Below, one piece after another: positions 19,234 to 30,885 of a stretch of 64,000 bases of DNA. Each line of letters opens with the position of its first letter. Within the stretch, counting starts at the first letter, position 1. The notes below the pieces were generated by a model, which was not told the DNA's origin, ran no database searches, and worked only from the letters and a program-made list of their open reading frames with translations. This stretch comes from Kordiimonas lipolytica. GTDB lineage: Bacteria; Pseudomonadota; Alphaproteobacteria; Sphingomonadales; Kordiimonadaceae. Location of the stretch: contig NZ_LRUB01000028.1 in assembly GCF_001550065.1 (NCBI RefSeq), forward strand, positions 62,001 through 126,000, in the 5' to 3' direction. The position numbers were made by a program, and so were the translations under genes.

Positions 19234-21351
19234 TTAGTGTGCGCCACTTTGGGCCATAAACCATGTCACCACGAGCGCCAGGCCAATGATCATGGCAAAG
19301 GCATAGTGGTAAACGTAACCAGTCTGAAGCTTGCGCGCCTTGGCTGCCACAAGGGCAACCGTGGCCGACACACCATTCGGGCCAAAGCCGTCAATGGTCT
19401 GCTCGTCACCGCGCTTCCAGAACACACGACCAAGCCAGAAGGCCGGGCGCACGAACAGGAAGTCGTAAAGCTCATCCCAGTACCATTTGTTCAGCAGGAA
19501 GGCATATAGCCCGCTCCACATCGTAGCTGTACGTTGTGGCAGGTCGTTCGTAACCTTCCCAGCCGCATAGAGATATGCGTAGAAGAAGATCGCGAATGCA
19601 AAGCCCGAGAAGTAGCCCACATAGGTCATGCCGGCAACATGGTGCAGGTCCGTGAACTTGGCTGCGATAAAGAGCGCAAGTGTCAGAACGGCAAGCCCGG
19701 CCGCTGGAAGCTTCGGAAGTGCAATCCGCGGGGCATAGAACATCATGGAGATGAAGAAGCCCAATACCATCACAACGAACGGCGCCAACGTCACGCCCAT
19801 AGGCACGTTGTGTGCGGCATCGATCACGTCACCCATTTGGGTTACAAGCGAACCGTTCCAGAAGGCGACGCGTTCATGGCCCACGAAATACTCTTTGAAG
19901 ACCGCACCAGCGAACACTGCGCCAAGTGCCAGGATCACAAGCGGAGCCTTGATAAAGATCGGGCCTTCATGCGCCGCATCAAAGTATTTCTGCTTCGCGC
20001 GGGTCTCGCCGAAGAATGTCAGCCACACCAGGCGCCAGCTATAGAAGCTGGTCATCAGCGCCGCAGCCACACCCATAACGAAGGCATACTGTGCAACCGA
20101 ACTATCGGAGGCGAAGGCTGCTTCGATGATCAGGTCTTTTGAATAGTAACCTGACAGCAGCGGGAAGCCTGTAATCGCCAATGTACCAATCAGCATAACT
20201 GTGCCGGTCATCGGGATCTTCTTGAAGAGCCCACCCATGTTGCGCATGTCCTGCTCGTGATGCAGGGCATGGATCACGGAACCAGCGCCAAGGAACAACA
20301 GTGCCTTGAAGAAAGCGTGCGTGAACAGGTGGAAGATCGCACCGCCATAGGCCCCCATGCCCAGCGCGAAGAACATGTAGCCAAGCTGCGAACAGGTCGA
20401 ATAAGCGATCACACGCTTGATATCATTCTGCACCAGGCCCACGCTTGCGGCGAAGAATGCGGTTGTCGCGCCAACAATGGCAACAACCTGCAGCGCATAT
20501 TCGGAATATTCGAAGACCGGGCTGAAGCGTGCCACAAGGAACACGCCCGCTGTTACCATGGTCGCAGCGTGGATCAGCGCAGACACTGGCGTCGGGCCTT
20601 CCATTGCATCTGGCAGCCAGGTGTGGAGGCCAAGCTGGGCGGATTTACCCATGGCACCCACGAACAACAGCAGGCAAACAACTGTAATCGCGTGATAATC
20701 ATGACCAAGGAAGCTCAGCGTCGCTTCCTGATAGTTACCAATCGAGCCGAAGATTACGTCAAACTGTACCGAACCGGTCAGCAGGAACACAGCATAGATG
20801 CCAAGGGCAAAGCCGAAGTCACCCACGCGGTTCACAACGAAGGCCTTGATGGCCGCCGCGTTCGCGCTTGGTTTCTTGAACCAGAAACCGATCAGCAGAT
20901 AGGACGCCAGACCAACACCTTCCCAACCGAAGAACATCTGAACCAGGTTATCGGAGGTCACCAGCATCAACATCGCAAACGTGAAGAGCGACAGGTAGGC
21001 AAAGAAGCGTGGCTTGTCTGGGTCTTCTTCCATGTAGCCCATGGAATACCAGTGAACGAGCGCGGACACAGAGTTGACCACAACCAGCATCACCGCAGTC
21101 AGCGTATCAACCTTGAGCGCCCAAGCGAACTCGAGGTCACCGGACTTTACCCAGTCAAGAAGCGTCACGACGAATTTGTTACCCGCAAGCGCCACATCAA
21201 CGAACACGAGCCACGAGAGGATCGCGCCGATGGTCACAAGCGAGGCCGTCAGGACCTGGCTGAAGCGGTCGCCAATCTGGCGTCCGAACATACCTGCGAT
21301 CAGGAAACCGACCAGCGGCAGGAATACAATAAACTTAGCAGCTGTTTCCAT
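19234..21351 (-). CDS. nuoL: NADH-quinone oxidoreductase subunit L
   Basis: Distal proton-pumping subunit of complex I, with the long lateral helix along the membrane arm. 705 residues, slightly longer than the E. coli 613, mainly in the C-terminal part. The N-terminal domain (VNSVSALVHWYSMGYM), FFGWEGVGLASYLLIGFW, GKSAQLGLHTWLPDAMEGPTPVS and VQNDIKRVIAYSTCSQLGYM are clear. It starts 4 bases after the nuoK stop, consistent with translational coupling. Confidence 0.97.
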   Translation of the reverse strand: METAAKFIVFLPLVGFLIAGMFGRQIGDRFSQVLTASLVTIGAILSWLVFVDVALAGNKFVVTLLDWVKSGDLEFAWALKVDTLTAVMLVVVNSVSALVHWYSMGYMEEDPDKPRFFAYLSLFTFAMLMLVTSDNLVQMFFGWEGVGLASYLLIGFWFKKPSANAAAIKAFVVNRVGDFGFALGIYAVFLLTGSVQFDVIFGSIGNYQEATLSFLGHDYHAITVVCLLLFVGAMGKSAQLGLHTWLPDAMEGPTPVSALIHAATMVTAGVFLVARFSPVFEYSEYALQVVAIVGATTAFFAASVGLVQNDIKRVIAYSTCSQLGYMFFALGMGAYGGAIFHLFTHAFFKALLFLGAGSVIHALHHEQDMRNMGGLFKKIPMTGTVMLIGTLAITGFPLLSGYYSKDLIIEAAFASDSSVAQYAFVMGVAAALMTSFYSWRLVWLTFFGETRAKQKYFDAAHEGPIFIKAPLVILALGAVFAGAVFKEYFVGHERVAFWNGSLVTQMGDVIDAAHNVPMGVTLAPFVVMVLGFFISMMFYAPRIALPKLPAAGLAVLTLALFIAAKFTDLHHVAGMTYVGYFSGFAFAIFFYAYLYAAGKVTNDLPQRTATMWSGLYAFLLNKWYWDELYDFLFVRPAFWLGRVFWKRGDEQTIDGFGPNGVSATVALVAAKARKLQTGYVYHYAFAMIIGLALVVTWFMAQSGAH

Positions 21352-21355
21352 TTTC

Positions 21356-21664
21356 CTACCCCTTCATCTGGTTGATGTCTTCAACCGCGATGGAACCACG
21401 GCCGCGGAAATAAACCACGAGGATCGCAAGACCGATCGCTGCTTCAGCAGCAGCAACCGTCAACACGAACATGGCGAACACCTGGCCTACCATGTCTTGC
21501 AGGTAGGTAGAGAAGGCCACGAGGTTGATGTTGACGGCCAGAAGCATCAGTTCGACCGACATAAGAATGATGATGACGTTCTTCCGGTTGAGGAAGATAC
21601 CGATAACCCCAAATACGAAGAGGATCGCGGCAACCGTCAGATAATGTCCTAACCCAATAGTCAT
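21356..21664 (-). CDS. nuoK: NADH-quinone oxidoreductase subunit K
   Basis: Small membrane subunit of complex I, homologous to MrpC and ND4L. 102 residues and three transmembrane helices; the conserved membrane glutamates occur in [11 protein letters not shown] and in [13 protein letters not shown]. It sits 13 bases after nuoJ and 4 bases before nuoL. Confidence 0.97.
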   Translation of the reverse strand: MTIGLGHYLTVAAILFVFGVIGIFLNRKNVIIILMSVELMLLAVNINLVAFSTYLQDMVGQVFAMFVLTVAAAEAAIGLAILVVYFRGRGSIAVEDINQMKG

Positions 21665-21677
21665 GGACTATCGTCCC

Positions 21678-22325
21678 CTAGCCTTTCTTCGTTGGCAGAG
21701 CGACGCCCTTGCCAACTTCTACATCTACGAGTTCATATGCTTCTTCCGGACGGCGCGCATTCTGCTTGGAAACATTCTGGCGACGAACACCAGGACGCGT
21801 GCGGTGAGTCAGTACAATCGCACCAATCATCGCAACCAAGAGAATAAGGCCAGACATCTGGAAGATGAAAATATAGTCGGTGTAAATCACGTTCCCGAGT
21901 GCTGCAGTGTTTTCAACCTGCTCGGCAACCGGCATCGGTGCCGCGGCATTCTTGCCAACGTCTTCACCAAAGTGCCAGGTGGCGCCCAGCGTGCCCAGCT
22001 CAACAAGAAGCACCAGGCCGACAACAACACCGATCGGCGCGTTCTGCATGATCCCCTGCCGCAGTTCGACAAAGTTGATATCGAGCATCATCACGACAAA
22101 GAGGAACAGCACCGCAACCGCGCCAACATAAACGATGACCAGAAGCATCGCGAGGAACTCTGCGCCCATGAGCACAAAGAGGCCAGCAGCGCTGAAGAAG
22201 GCCAGGATGAGCCACAGCACGGAATGCACCGGGTTTTTGGCCAGAATGACCAACAACCCCGATAGAATGGTAATACCAGCGAACAGCCAGAAGGCGGCGA
22301 CTGGAAGCATTGAGCTAAAGTCCAT
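21678..22325 (-). CDS. nuoJ: NADH-quinone oxidoreductase subunit J
   Basis: ND6-like membrane subunit of complex I. 215 residues with five transmembrane helices; the flexible third helix region VIVYVGAVAVLFLFVVMML holds the conserved Tyr/Gly pattern. The C-terminal tail (about residues 170-215) is hydrophilic and basic and probably cytoplasmic. It follows nuoI by 23 bases. Confidence 0.96.
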   Translation of the reverse strand: MDFSSMLPVAAFWLFAGITILSGLLVILAKNPVHSVLWLILAFFSAAGLFVLMGAEFLAMLLVIVYVGAVAVLFLFVVMMLDINFVELRQGIMQNAPIGVVVGLVLLVELGTLGATWHFGEDVGKNAAAPMPVAEQVENTAALGNVIYTDYIFIFQMSGLILLVAMIGAIVLTHRTRPGVRRQNVSKQNARRPEEAYELVDVEVGKGVALPTKKG

Positions 22326-22348
22326 GATTATCGTCCCCTGCCCTTCGT

Positions 22349-22837
22349 TTAACGATACTGCGCGTCAGCAGCGATGTTCGCCGCTATTTCGCGCTCCCAG
22401 CGCTCACCGTTGGCAAGCAGCTTGTTCTTGTCGTACATCAGTTCTTCACGTGTTTCGGTCGCGAACTCGAAGTTCGGCCCCTCAACAATCGCATCCACCG
22501 GGCACGCTTCCTGACAGAACCCGCAGTAGATGCATTTGGTCATGTCAATGTCGTAGCGTGTCGTGCGGCGGGAGCCATCTTCGCGTGGCTCAGCCTCAAT
22601 CGTGATGGCCTGCGCCGGGCAAATGGCTTCGCAAAGTTTACAGGCGATGCAGCGCTCTTCCCCGTTGGGATAGCGGCGCAGCGCGTGCTCCCCACGGAAA
22701 CGCGGGCTCAACGGGCCTTTTTCGTACGGATAGTTGATCGTTACCTTCGGCCGGAAGAAATATCTCACCGACAGAATAAGCGCCTGAACGAACTCCCAAA
22801 GGAGCCAGGTCTTGGCAGCTTGCTTAAATGTACTCAT
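22349..22837 (-). CDS. nuoI: NADH-quinone oxidoreductase subunit I (2x[4Fe-4S])
   Basis: Peripheral-arm ferredoxin-like subunit carrying clusters N6a and N6b. 162 residues; two CxxCxxCxxxCP motifs are intact: [12 protein letters not shown] (about 61-72) and [12 protein letters not shown] (about 100-111). The N-terminal amphipathic helix ([19 protein letters not shown]) anchors it to the membrane arm. It is placed between nuoH and nuoJ as usual. Confidence 0.98.
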   Translation of the reverse strand: MSTFKQAAKTWLLWEFVQALILSVRYFFRPKVTINYPYEKGPLSPRFRGEHALRRYPNGEERCIACKLCEAICPAQAITIEAEPREDGSRRTTRYDIDMTKCIYCGFCQEACPVDAIVEGPNFEFATETREELMYDKNKLLANGERWEREIAANIAADAQYR

Positions 22838-22851
22838 GCTTCAAGCCCTTC

Positions 22852-23889
22852 CTATCCGATGTTGCCGATAACGCCGTAAACGGCGAGGCCCGAGTAAATG
22901 ATCACGAACACGAGCGACAGCGGCAGGAACACTTTCCAGCCCAGACGCATCAGTTGGTCGTAGCGGTAACGCGGCACGAACGCCTTCACCATCGCGAACA
23001 TCCAGAACATGAAGGCGATTTTGATAAACAGCCAAACAAAGCCCGGAATATAGGCATCAAGCGCTGGGAACGGTGCATACCAGCCACCCATGAAGAGGAT
23101 CGCCATTACAGCGGACATCAACAGGATGTTTGCATATTCACCCAGGAAGAACAGCGCGAAGGCCATGGATGAATATTCAACCTGGTAACCGGCCACAAGT
23201 TCTGCTTCCGCTTCAGGAAGGTCGAACGGTGGGCGGTTGGTTTCCGCAAGCGCCGAGATAAAGAAGATTACGAACACTGGCGCGAACACCCACATGTTCC
23301 AATCCAGAATGCCACCGGCTTGCGCCACCACAATGTCACTCAGGTTCAAGCTTCCCACAGACACCAGGATACACACCAATACGAAGCCGATGGATACCTC
23401 ATAGGATACCATCTGTGCTGCAGAACGGAGCGCACCCAGGAACGCGTAGCGGCTGTTTGATGCCCAACCGGACATGATGATGCCGTAAACGCCCAGGCTT
23501 GAGATCGCCAGCAGGTAAAGGATCCCCACATTCAGGTCTGCAATCGCCACGCCTTCAGCGAAGGGCACGACAGCCCAACTGATCAGCGCCAGCGTGAAGG
23601 TGATCATCGGGGCGATCAGGAAGATAACCTTGTTCGCGCCCGCCGGGATCACGGTTTCCTTCAGGAACAGCTTCAGGCCGTCAGCGAAGGATTGCAGCAG
23701 GCCAAAGGGGCCAACCACGTTCGGGCCGCGACGCATCTGAACCGCAGCCCAGATTTTCCGATCGAAATAAACAGCGAAGGCAACCGCAATCAGAAGCGGC
23801 AGCACAATCGCGAAGATGGAGGCGAGGATCGCAAGGAAATAGAGGAAAGGACCCTCACCGCCGAACAGTGTGTAAAGCGCCTCAACCAT
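22852..23889 (-). CDS. nuoH: NADH-quinone oxidoreductase subunit H
   Basis: ND1-like membrane subunit that forms much of the quinone chamber. 345 residues with eight or so helices. The conserved loop [29 protein letters not shown], shown here in two parts ([19 protein letters not shown] and [10 protein letters not shown]), is complete, as is [14 protein letters not shown]. The start overlaps the nuoG stop region by 8 bases. Confidence 0.97.
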   Translation of the reverse strand: MVEALYTLFGGEGPFLYFLAILASIFAIVLPLLIAVAFAVYFDRKIWAAVQMRRGPNVVGPFGLLQSFADGLKLFLKETVIPAGANKVIFLIAPMITFTLALISWAVVPFAEGVAIADLNVGILYLLAISSLGVYGIIMSGWASNSRYAFLGALRSAAQMVSYEVSIGFVLVCILVSVGSLNLSDIVVAQAGGILDWNMWVFAPVFVIFFISALAETNRPPFDLPEAEAELVAGYQVEYSSMAFALFFLGEYANILLMSAVMAILFMGGWYAPFPALDAYIPGFVWLFIKIAFMFWMFAMVKAFVPRYRYDQLMRLGWKVFLPLSLVFVIIYSGLAVYGVIGNIG

Positions 23890-25933
23890 GGGTTCCTGTC
23901 GCCTCCTCAGCTACACCTTCCCGGGCTGCAACGCAGTCAGCCATAATCTGGCTGGCACGGGCGATCGGGTTGGTCATGTAGAAATTATCGATAATTGGCT
24001 TGATAGCACCTTCAGCGATGTCGCCCTTGGTACCAAAGTCGCCCCATGCTTCGGTCGGCACCTCGTCAATCGTTGCCGTGGCTGGTGCAACTTCGGCCAG
24101 ACGGCCACGCAGTTCACCAAGCGTATTATATGGCAGCGTTTCACCAACAACGTCCGACAGCGCCCGCAGGATCGTCCAATCCTCACGGGCATCACCCGGT
24201 GCGAAGACTGCCTTTTCGGTACGCTGCACGCGGCCTTCAGTGTTGATGTAAGTACCTGACTTTTCAGTATATGCAGCGGCCGGCAGGATCACGTCGGCGT
24301 TCTTCACGCCCTCGTCCCCGTGCGTGCCAATATACACCGTGAAAGCTTTCTTCAGCTTCGCACTGTCGATCTCGTCTGCGCCCAACAGGAACACAGCCTT
24401 CAGCGCGCCAGCTTCTGCGTCATCCAGAATGGCATTCACACCGCCTTCAGTGGTCAGGCCCAGGTCCAGCGCGCCAACGCGGCTTGCCGCCGTATGCAGC
24501 ACGTTGAAGCCATTCCAGCCTTCCTTGATGCAGTATTTGTCTGCAATATCGCGCGCGGCTTTCAGGATCGCTGCGCCGTCTTCACGGGCAAGCGCAGCCT
24601 GGCCAACAATGATCATCGGCTTTTCTGCGGCCTTAAGCGCTTTTGCAGCGTCATGACGGCCAGTAGAAGCTGACTTGAGGATCTTTGCATCGTCACCAAA
24701 GTCTTCAACCTTGTATGTCAGGTCTGCTTCAGCACCGATACGGCCAACCTTCAGGCCCATGTGACGAACCGCCTTCCGTATACGGCTGTTGAACACTGGC
24801 GCTTCGGCGCGTGGGTCACAGCCTACCAGCAGGAGGTAATCGGCTTCTTCAACGCCTGCGATGCCACTGTTCATCAGGTAGCCTGCCCGAACGCTGGCGT
24901 CGAGCGCGGCACCATCCTGGCGGCCTTCAACGCGAGTGCTACCCAGCGTGCCCAGAAGGTCCTTCAGGGCCAGCATGCTTTCCATGTCGGCAAGATCACC
25001 AGCGATACCTGCGATCTGATCGCCTTTAACGCCCTTGAGCTTTTTCTTGATCGCCTCGAACGCTTCAGCCCAAGTCGCTTCTTCAAGCTTCTTGTTCTTG
25101 CGAACGTATGGGCGGTCCAGGCGGCGCTTCTTCAGGCCGTCATAGACAAAGCGTGTCTTGTCCGAAATCCACTCTTCGTTCACGTCTTCATTGAGGCGTG
25201 GCAGAATGCGCATCACGGCAGCACCGCGTGTATCCACATTGATGTTGGAGCCAAGGGCGTCCATCACATCGATGCTTTCGGTGTGCTTCAGTTCCCAGCT
25301 GCGCGCCGTGAAGGCATAAGGCTTGCTCGTCAGCGCGCCAACCGGACACAGGTCAATCACGTTGCCGGACATTTCGCTGTCGAGCGATTTCTCAAGGTAA
25401 GTTGTTACCTCGGTATGTTCGCCGCGCCACAAAGCGCCCATGTCGTCCACACCCGCAACTTCAGAAGAGAAGCGCACACAACGCATGCAGTGAATGCAGC
25501 GTGTCATGGTTGTAGAAATCAGCGGCCCCATATATTTGTCTTCGACCGCGCGCTTGTTTTCGTCGTAGCGGCTGTCGCCGCCACCAAACGCCATCGCCTG
25601 GTCCTGAAGATCACATTCACCGCCCTGGTCGCAGATCGGGCAATCCAGCGGGTGGTTGATCAACAGGAATTCCATCACCCCTTCACGTGCTTTCTTCACA
25701 CGCTCGGTGTTGGTGTGTATCACCATGCCGTCACCCGCAGGCATTGCGCAGCTTGCGATCGGCTTCGGTGCTTTTTCCATGTCTACCAGACACATACGGC
25801 AGTTACCGGCAATCGACAGGCGCTCGTGATAACAGAAGCGCGGCACTTCAACGCCGACTTCCTCACACGCCTGCAGAACCGTTGTTCCCGGCTCTACCGT
25901 TACTTCTTTTCCATCAATGGTTAGCGTGGGCAT
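23882..25933 (-). CDS. nuoG: NADH-quinone oxidoreductase subunit G
   Basis: Largest peripheral-arm subunit, carrying several Fe-S clusters between NuoF and NuoI. 683 residues. N-terminal [2Fe-2S] domain ([15 protein letters not shown], about 34-48), a His/Cys motif in CDLQDQAM, a [4Fe-4S] motif [12 protein letters not shown] (about 145-156), then a molybdopterin-oxidoreductase-like domain that no longer binds a cofactor. Length is that of the mitochondrial and alphaproteobacterial form, shorter than E. coli NuoG. 22 bases separate it from nuoF. Confidence 0.97.
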   Translation of the reverse strand: MPTLTIDGKEVTVEPGTTVLQACEEVGVEVPRFCYHERLSIAGNCRMCLVDMEKAPKPIASCAMPAGDGMVIHTNTERVKKAREGVMEFLLINHPLDCPICDQGGECDLQDQAMAFGGGDSRYDENKRAVEDKYMGPLISTTMTRCIHCMRCVRFSSEVAGVDDMGALWRGEHTEVTTYLEKSLDSEMSGNVIDLCPVGALTSKPYAFTARSWELKHTESIDVMDALGSNINVDTRGAAVMRILPRLNEDVNEEWISDKTRFVYDGLKKRRLDRPYVRKNKKLEEATWAEAFEAIKKKLKGVKGDQIAGIAGDLADMESMLALKDLLGTLGSTRVEGRQDGAALDASVRAGYLMNSGIAGVEEADYLLLVGCDPRAEAPVFNSRIRKAVRHMGLKVGRIGAEADLTYKVEDFGDDAKILKSASTGRHDAAKALKAAEKPMIIVGQAALAREDGAAILKAARDIADKYCIKEGWNGFNVLHTAASRVGALDLGLTTEGGVNAILDDAEAGALKAVFLLGADEIDSAKLKKAFTVYIGTHGDEGVKNADVILPAAAYTEKSGTYINTEGRVQRTEKAVFAPGDAREDWTILRALSDVVGETLPYNTLGELRGRLAEVAPATATIDEVPTEAWGDFGTKGDIAEGAIKPIIDNFYMTNPIARASQIMADCVAAREGVAEEATGTHG

Positions 25934-25955
25934 CTAACTCTCCTTGCCATGCGCT

Positions 25956-27236
25956 CTATTCAGCCGCTTTGGCATGATATGCATCGATACGCGCTTCCAC
26001 TTCATGGCGGAAGTGGCGCATCAAACCCTGGATCGGCCAAGCTGCTGCGTCACCAAGCGCGCAGATGGTGTGGCCTTCAATCTGTTTCGTGACATCGAGA
26101 AGCGTGTCGATTTCGGACTTCTCGGCCCGGCCTTCGACCAGACGCTCCATCACGCGCCACATCCAGCCTGTACCTTCACGGCACGGCGTACACTGGCCGC
26201 AGCTTTCGTGCTTGTAGAACTCGGAAAGACGAGCAATCGCCTTTACGATGTCAGTCGACTTATCCATCACGATAACAGCAGCGGTCCCAAGACCGGATTG
26301 CACTTCGCGAAGGCTGTCGAAATCCATCAGCACGGTGTCACAAATCTCTTTCGGCAGAACCGGCACCGAAGATCCGCCCGGGATCACGGCCAGCAGGTTG
26401 TCCCAACCGCCGCGAACGCCGCCGGCATGCTTTTCGATGAGTTCCTTAAGCGGAATGCCCATCTCTTCTTCCACGTTACATGGGTTGTTCACGTGACCGG
26501 AGATGGAGAAGACTTTAGTACCCGTGTTGTTCGGACGACCAAGGCCAGCAAACCATGCGCCGCCACGGCGCAGGATGGTTGGCGCAACCGCAATCGACTC
26601 TACGTTGTTTACCGTAGTTGGGCAGCCCCAGACACCAACATTCGCAGGGAACGGTGGTTTCAGGCGTGGCTGGCCCTTCTTGCCTTCCAGGCTTTCAATA
26701 AGCGCTGTTTCCTCGCCACAGATGTAGGCACCAGCACCGCGGTGCACATAAACATCGAAATCATAGCCGGTACCGCAAGCGTTCTTGCCAATGAAGCCTT
26801 TGTCGTAGGCTTCCTTGATGGCGCGTTCCAGCGCTTCTGCCTCACGGAAGAATTCACCGCGAATATAGATGTATGCAGCCACAGCGTTCATGGCGAAACC
26901 GGCGATCAGGCACCCTTCGATCAGCTTGTGCGGATCGTGGCGCATCAGGTCGCGGTCTTTACAGGTGCCGGGTTCGCCCTCGTCCGCATTGATCACGAGG
27001 TAAGACGGGCGGCCATCAGTTTCCTTCGGCATGAAGGACCATTTAAGCCCAGTTGGGAAGCCCGCGCCGCCGCGACCGCGAAGGCCGGACTCTTTCATCT
27101 CACCGATGATCCAGTCTTTACCCTTGGCGATAATGTCCTTGGTACCGTCCCAGTCACCGCGCTTCATTGCGGCCTCAATGCCCGGGCTCTCAAAACCATA
27201 AAGGTTGGTGAAGATGCGATCCTTATCTGCAAGCAT
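25956..27236 (-). CDS. nuoF: NADH-quinone oxidoreductase subunit F
   Basis: NADH- and FMN-binding subunit, the electron entry point of complex I. 426 residues. [13 protein letters not shown] (about 54-66) and the [19 protein letters not shown] segment form the NADH/FMN site; the N3 cluster ligands are in [12 protein letters not shown] and in the later [10 protein letters not shown]. The ATG overlaps the nuoE stop by one base (TAATG). Confidence 0.98.
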   Translation of the reverse strand: MLADKDRIFTNLYGFESPGIEAAMKRGDWDGTKDIIAKGKDWIIGEMKESGLRGRGGAGFPTGLKWSFMPKETDGRPSYLVINADEGEPGTCKDRDLMRHDPHKLIEGCLIAGFAMNAVAAYIYIRGEFFREAEALERAIKEAYDKGFIGKNACGTGYDFDVYVHRGAGAYICGEETALIESLEGKKGQPRLKPPFPANVGVWGCPTTVNNVESIAVAPTILRRGGAWFAGLGRPNNTGTKVFSISGHVNNPCNVEEEMGIPLKELIEKHAGGVRGGWDNLLAVIPGGSSVPVLPKEICDTVLMDFDSLREVQSGLGTAAVIVMDKSTDIVKAIARLSEFYKHESCGQCTPCREGTGWMWRVMERLVEGRAEKSEIDTLLDVTKQIEGHTICALGDAAAWPIQGLMRHFRHEVEARIDAYHAKAAE

Positions 27237-27832
27237 TATGCATCCTCCCCTTTATCGCCCTTAAGCGTGGTTGGGCCACCAAACGGTGCGCTGTTTTGAC
27301 GATCGATCTGCGGACCAGGCTTAACCTCTTCTCCTTTCGCAAGCTTCTCTAAAAGCTCGGTCATGGTTTCAGGCGTCAGGTCCTCGAAGTAATCGTCATC
27401 AATGGCAACCACAGGTGCGTTTACACAGGCGCCAGCGCATTCCACTTCAGAAAGTGTGAACATGCCGTCTTCCGTGGTCTGGCCCTTCTCGATGCCCAGC
27501 TTGGACTTGCAAGCCTTCATGATGCCATCGCTACCGCGCAACCAGCATGGCGTGGTGCCACACACTTGCACATGGTGCTTACCGATCGGCTTGTGGTTAT
27601 ACATGGTGTAGAAAGTCGCAACTTCCTGAACCCGGATTGCCGGCATATCCAGATAGTCAGCGATATATTCCATGATTTCCTGCGTCACATGGCCACCGTT
27701 CTGGCGCTGAGCCAGATCAAGAAGTGGCATAACAGCACTTTGCTGCCGCCCGTCCGGGTATTTTGCGATGTGCGCTTGCGCGGCTTTCTCGTTTTCCGAG
27801 GTCCACACAAATTTTTCTGGCGCCGTACTCAT
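27236..27832 (-). CDS. nuoE: NADH-quinone oxidoreductase subunit E
   Basis: Thioredoxin-fold [2Fe-2S] subunit (cluster N1a) partnering NuoF. 198 residues. Cluster cysteines are seen in [10 protein letters not shown] and [10 protein letters not shown]. The C-terminal ~30 residues are a polar extension compared with the E. coli protein (166). It overlaps nuoD at the start and nuoF at the stop by a few bases. Confidence 0.97.
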   Translation of the reverse strand: MSTAPEKFVWTSENEKAAQAHIAKYPDGRQQSAVMPLLDLAQRQNGGHVTQEIMEYIADYLDMPAIRVQEVATFYTMYNHKPIGKHHVQVCGTTPCWLRGSDGIMKACKSKLGIEKGQTTEDGMFTLSEVECAGACVNAPVVAIDDDYFEDLTPETMTELLEKLAKGEEVKPGPQIDRQNSAPFGGPTTLKGDKGEDA

Positions 27833-29007
27833 CGGTCCACCTCACCAAATACAATGTCCATAGCCCCGAGAACTGCCGGAGCGTCAGCAAGCATGTGACC
27901 TTTAAGAAGATAATCCATGCCTTGAAGGTGTGCGAACCCGGGTGCCCGAATTTTACAGCGGTACGGACGGTTTGAGCCGTCGGATACCAGATACACACCA
28001 AATTCACCCTTCGGCGCCTCCACTGCGGCGTAAACTTCGCCTTCAGGTACTTTGAAACCTTCAGTGTAGAGCTTGAAATGGTGAATAAGCGCTTCCATTG
28101 ACCGCTTCATCTCGGCACGGCGTGGCGGCGCAAATTTCGTATTCATGGAAAGCACAGGGCCTTCCGGCATATCGTTCAGGCACTGGCGAATGATCTTCAG
28201 CGACTCGCGAATCTCTGCGATTCGAAGCATGAAGCGATCATAGCAGTCACCGGAATTACCGATGGCAACCTGGAAGTCCATCTTGTCGTAGACCTCGTAA
28301 GGCTCTGCCTTCCGCAGGTCCCAGGCGACGCCCGTGGAGCGCAGCATCGGGCCGGTAAAGCCCCACGCCAGCGCCTCGTCTGCGTCAAACACGCCGATAT
28401 CTACGTTACGCTGCTTGAAGATACGGTTGTCGATCAGCAATGCTTCCATATCCGCAAGCGTGCTTGGGAATGTTTCCGTCCATTTCATGATGCGTTCGGC
28501 AAGGCCTGCTGGCAGGTCCTGGTGCACACCACCCGGACGGAAGTAAGCTGCGTGCAGACGCGCGCCGCATACTGCCTCGTAGAATTCCATCAGGATTTCG
28601 CGCTCTTCAAAGCCCCACAGAATCGGGGTCAGTGCGCCAACGTCCATCGCATGTGTCGTCAGGTTCAGCAGGTGGTTCAGCACCCGGCCGATTTCCGAAA
28701 ACAGAACGCGGATATATTGGCCGCGCTCAGGCACTTCGATATTAGCGAGTTTCTCAATCGCCATCACGAAGGCATGTTCCTGGTTCATCGGCGCCACATA
28801 GTCGAGACGATCGAAATATGGCATCGCCTGCAAATATTGTTTTGCTTCAATGAGCTTTTCGGTGCCGCGGTGCAAGAGACCGATATGCGGGTCTACCCGC
28901 TCAACGATCTCGCCGTCCAGCTCCATCACCATCCGCAGAACGCCGTGTGCCGCAGGGTGCTGCGGGCCGAAGTTCAGGCAGTAGTTCTTGATATCAACCT
29001 CAGCCAT
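27829..29007 (-). CDS. nuoD: NADH-quinone oxidoreductase subunit D
   Basis: 49-kDa subunit that forms the quinone reduction site together with NuoB. 392 residues; [14 protein letters not shown] (about 13-26) carries the conserved His near the quinone head group, and the C-terminal [13 protein letters not shown] block is present. It is separate from nuoC, unlike the nuoCD fusion of E. coli. It starts exactly at the nuoC stop (shared base at 29007). Confidence 0.97.
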   Translation of the reverse strand: MAEVDIKNYCLNFGPQHPAAHGVLRMVMELDGEIVERVDPHIGLLHRGTEKLIEAKQYLQAMPYFDRLDYVAPMNQEHAFVMAIEKLANIEVPERGQYIRVLFSEIGRVLNHLLNLTTHAMDVGALTPILWGFEEREILMEFYEAVCGARLHAAYFRPGGVHQDLPAGLAERIMKWTETFPSTLADMEALLIDNRIFKQRNVDIGVFDADEALAWGFTGPMLRSTGVAWDLRKAEPYEVYDKMDFQVAIGNSGDCYDRFMLRIAEIRESLKIIRQCLNDMPEGPVLSMNTKFAPPRRAEMKRSMEALIHHFKLYTEGFKVPEGEVYAAVEAPKGEFGVYLVSDGSNRPYRCKIRAPGFAHLQGMDYLLKGHMLADAPAVLGAMDIVFGEVDR

Positions 29008-29639
29008 TATTTCGCCCCCTCTTTACTCTCAGCGGCATCATCGGCTTTCTCATCACCCGGCAGCACGTACTTGGCGCTCTCCCACGGGCTCATGAAATCG
29101 AAATTGCGGAATTCCTGCTTCAGCTTCACAGGCTCATAGACAATCCGCTTCTCTTCTTCGGAGTAGCGGCACTCAACAAAGCCTGTCAGCGGGAAGTCCT
29201 TGCGGAGCGGATGTCCTTGGAAGCCATAGTCCGTGAGCATGCGGCGAAGGTCCGGGTGATCCGCAAAGAAGATGCCATACATGTCCCACGCCTCGCGCTC
29301 GAACCAGCCTGCTGCCGGGAACACATCAATGGCCGATGGCACCGGTGTGTCAGCGTCGGTTTCCACTTTCACGCGGATACGCTGGTTCAGCTGCACACTC
29401 AGCAGGTGATACACAACATCGAACCGGCGGATACGCTCTGGATAGTCGGCGCCGCAAAGGTCGATCAGCTGCTTGAACATACATTCCTGGTCATCGCGCA
29501 GGAAGGTGAGCACTTTCTGAACATGCTCTGCGCGGGCTACCACCGTCAGCTCGCCAAAAGCGACACTGGTGGAAATGACCTCATTTTCCAGACTGGTAGC
29601 GATGTGTTCGCCCAGTGACTTTAATGCCTTATCAGTCAT
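29007..29639 (-). CDS. nuoC: NADH-quinone oxidoreductase subunit C
   Basis: 30-kDa peripheral subunit holding NuoD and NuoI in place. 210 residues. The signature ERELWDMFGI-like block reads [20 protein letters not shown] here, and the [20 protein letters not shown] segment is complete. The C-terminus after about residue 195 is polar and non-conserved. A 90-base gap separates it from nuoB, the widest spacing in the operon; I see no gene there. Confidence 0.97.
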   Translation of the reverse strand: MTDKALKSLGEHIATSLENEVISTSVAFGELTVVARAEHVQKVLTFLRDDQECMFKQLIDLCGADYPERIRRFDVVYHLLSVQLNQRIRVKVETDADTPVPSAIDVFPAAGWFEREAWDMYGIFFADHPDLRRMLTDYGFQGHPLRKDFPLTGFVECRYSEEEKRIVYEPVKLKQEFRNFDFMSPWESAKYVLPGDEKADDAAESKEGAK

Positions 29640-29729
29640 GCGCTGACGCGCTCCTTTTTGATGTGCGGCAGAGGTGCCGCAGGCACACAGAGAAGCACCC
29701 CCAACAAGTGGCGGTGCCTCATACTCGAT

Positions 29730-30290
29730 CTAACGGTTGATGGTCCCGGTGCGGCGGATTTTGCGCTGCAACTGCAGCACACCATAAAGAAGAGCTTCCG
29801 CCGTAGGAGGACAGCCAGGGATATAAATATCCACCGGCACAATGCGGTCACAGCCGCGAACAACCGAATAAGAATAGTGGTAATAACCGCCGCCGTTTGC
29901 GCAGGACCCCATGGAGATCACATAGCGAGGCTCTGACATCTGGTCATATACCTTACGCATGGCAGGCGCCATTTTGTTCGTAAGCGTACCTGCCACAATC
30001 ATCACATCTGACTGGCGCGGACTGCCGCGTGGTGCAAAACCAAAACGCTCCACGTCGTATCGCGGCATTGAGGTATGCATCATTTCAACGGCGCAACATG
30101 CCAGACCGAACGTCATCCACCACAGAGACCCTGTACGGGCCCAGGTGATCAGGTCTTCAAGATTGGTAACAACGAAGCCCTTTTCAGTAAGCTCCTCGTT
30201 GATGCCTTCGAGAAAGTCCCCATCGCCTGCTGGCGGAATCGGTGACAGCGTGTTGTACGCACCGGGATTTTTTGCAGGTGTTACTCCCAT
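29730..30290 (-). CDS. nuoB: NADH-quinone oxidoreductase subunit B
   Basis: 20-kDa subunit carrying cluster N2, which reduces quinone. 186 residues. The adjacent-cysteine motif [21 protein letters not shown] and [13 protein letters not shown] give the four ligands. The ATG lies 10 bases inside the end of nuoA. Confidence 0.98.
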   Translation of the reverse strand: MGVTPAKNPGAYNTLSPIPPAGDGDFLEGINEELTEKGFVVTNLEDLITWARTGSLWWMTFGLACCAVEMMHTSMPRYDVERFGFAPRGSPRQSDVMIVAGTLTNKMAPAMRKVYDQMSEPRYVISMGSCANGGGYYHYSYSVVRGCDRIVPVDIYIPGCPPTAEALLYGVLQLQRKIRRTGTINR

Positions 30291-30646
30291 TCCAGCGCTC
30301 CTTTATTCCACTCGTATACAAAACCTACGGTCAGTACGCCGAGGAAGATCATCATCGACCAGAAACCATAAAGGCCGATCTCGCCCAGGGACACGGCCCA
30401 AGGGAAGAGGAAGGCGATCTCAAGATCGAAGATAATGAACAGGATAGCGACGAGATAGAAGCGGACGTCGAATTGATGACGGCTGTCTTCAAATGCTTCA
30501 AAACCACACTCGTACGCAGACAGTTTTTCACTGTCGGGGCGCTGCTTTGCGATCAGCATCGCTGCGCCAACGAAAATCAGTGAGAAAGCGATAGCGATCC
30601 CAAGGAAAATCAGGATCGGGAAATATTGTATCAGCAACGACTCCAT
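30281..30646 (-). CDS. nuoA: NADH-quinone oxidoreductase subunit A
   Basis: ND3-like membrane subunit of complex I. 121 residues with three transmembrane helices; the conserved loop [25 protein letters not shown] (here [14 protein letters not shown]) holds the Cys that marks the active/deactive switch in mitochondrial ND3. It is the first nuo gene, about 95 bases after a candidate promoter at 30747-30775, and overlaps nuoB by 10 bases. Confidence 0.97.
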   Translation of the reverse strand: MESLLIQYFPILIFLGIAIAFSLIFVGAAMLIAKQRPDSEKLSAYECGFEAFEDSRHQFDVRFYLVAILFIIFDLEIAFLFPWAVSLGEIGLYGFWSMMIFLGVLTVGFVYEWNKGALEWE

Positions 30647-30746
30647 GGGAGTCCCTTTTTGATTATTGGCCCTAATTACAGCGCCCTTTTAAAGGCCGTT
30701 TTTCGATCCGTAAAGGGCGAATTTGCCCAAGGCGCCTGAGGGCGTG

Positions 30747-30775
30747 AGTATAGGCATGCTTTTGGTTAATGAAAA
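30747..30775 (-). promoter_or_regulatory. Candidate promoter of the nuo operon
   Basis: On the minus strand TTTTCA is followed after 17 bases by TATACT, a good -10. It sits between the tRNA-Asp terminator and nuoA and would give a leader of about 95 nt. Confidence 0.5.
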
Positions 30776-30832
30776 GCTTATCCGCTGCGGTTTTTGGCGT
30801 ATTTTCAGGATTTTTGTCAGAGCCAACAAAAA

Positions 30833-30860
30833 AACGCGCCCGGTGATACCGGAACGCGTT
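30833..30860 (-). terminator. Terminator of the first tRNA-Asp gene
   Basis: Outer stem AACGCG / CGCGTT enclosing a second stem CCGG / CCGG, with a run of T following on the minus strand, about 30 bases downstream of the tRNA 3' end. Confidence 0.8.
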
Positions 30861-30885
30861 TTCTGATCTGCCCTCTAGGAGGGAG

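Noticed and set aside
20257..21375. 372-codon frame antisense to nuoL
   Set aside because: His/Arg/Gln-rich translation typical of the reverse of a membrane-protein gene.
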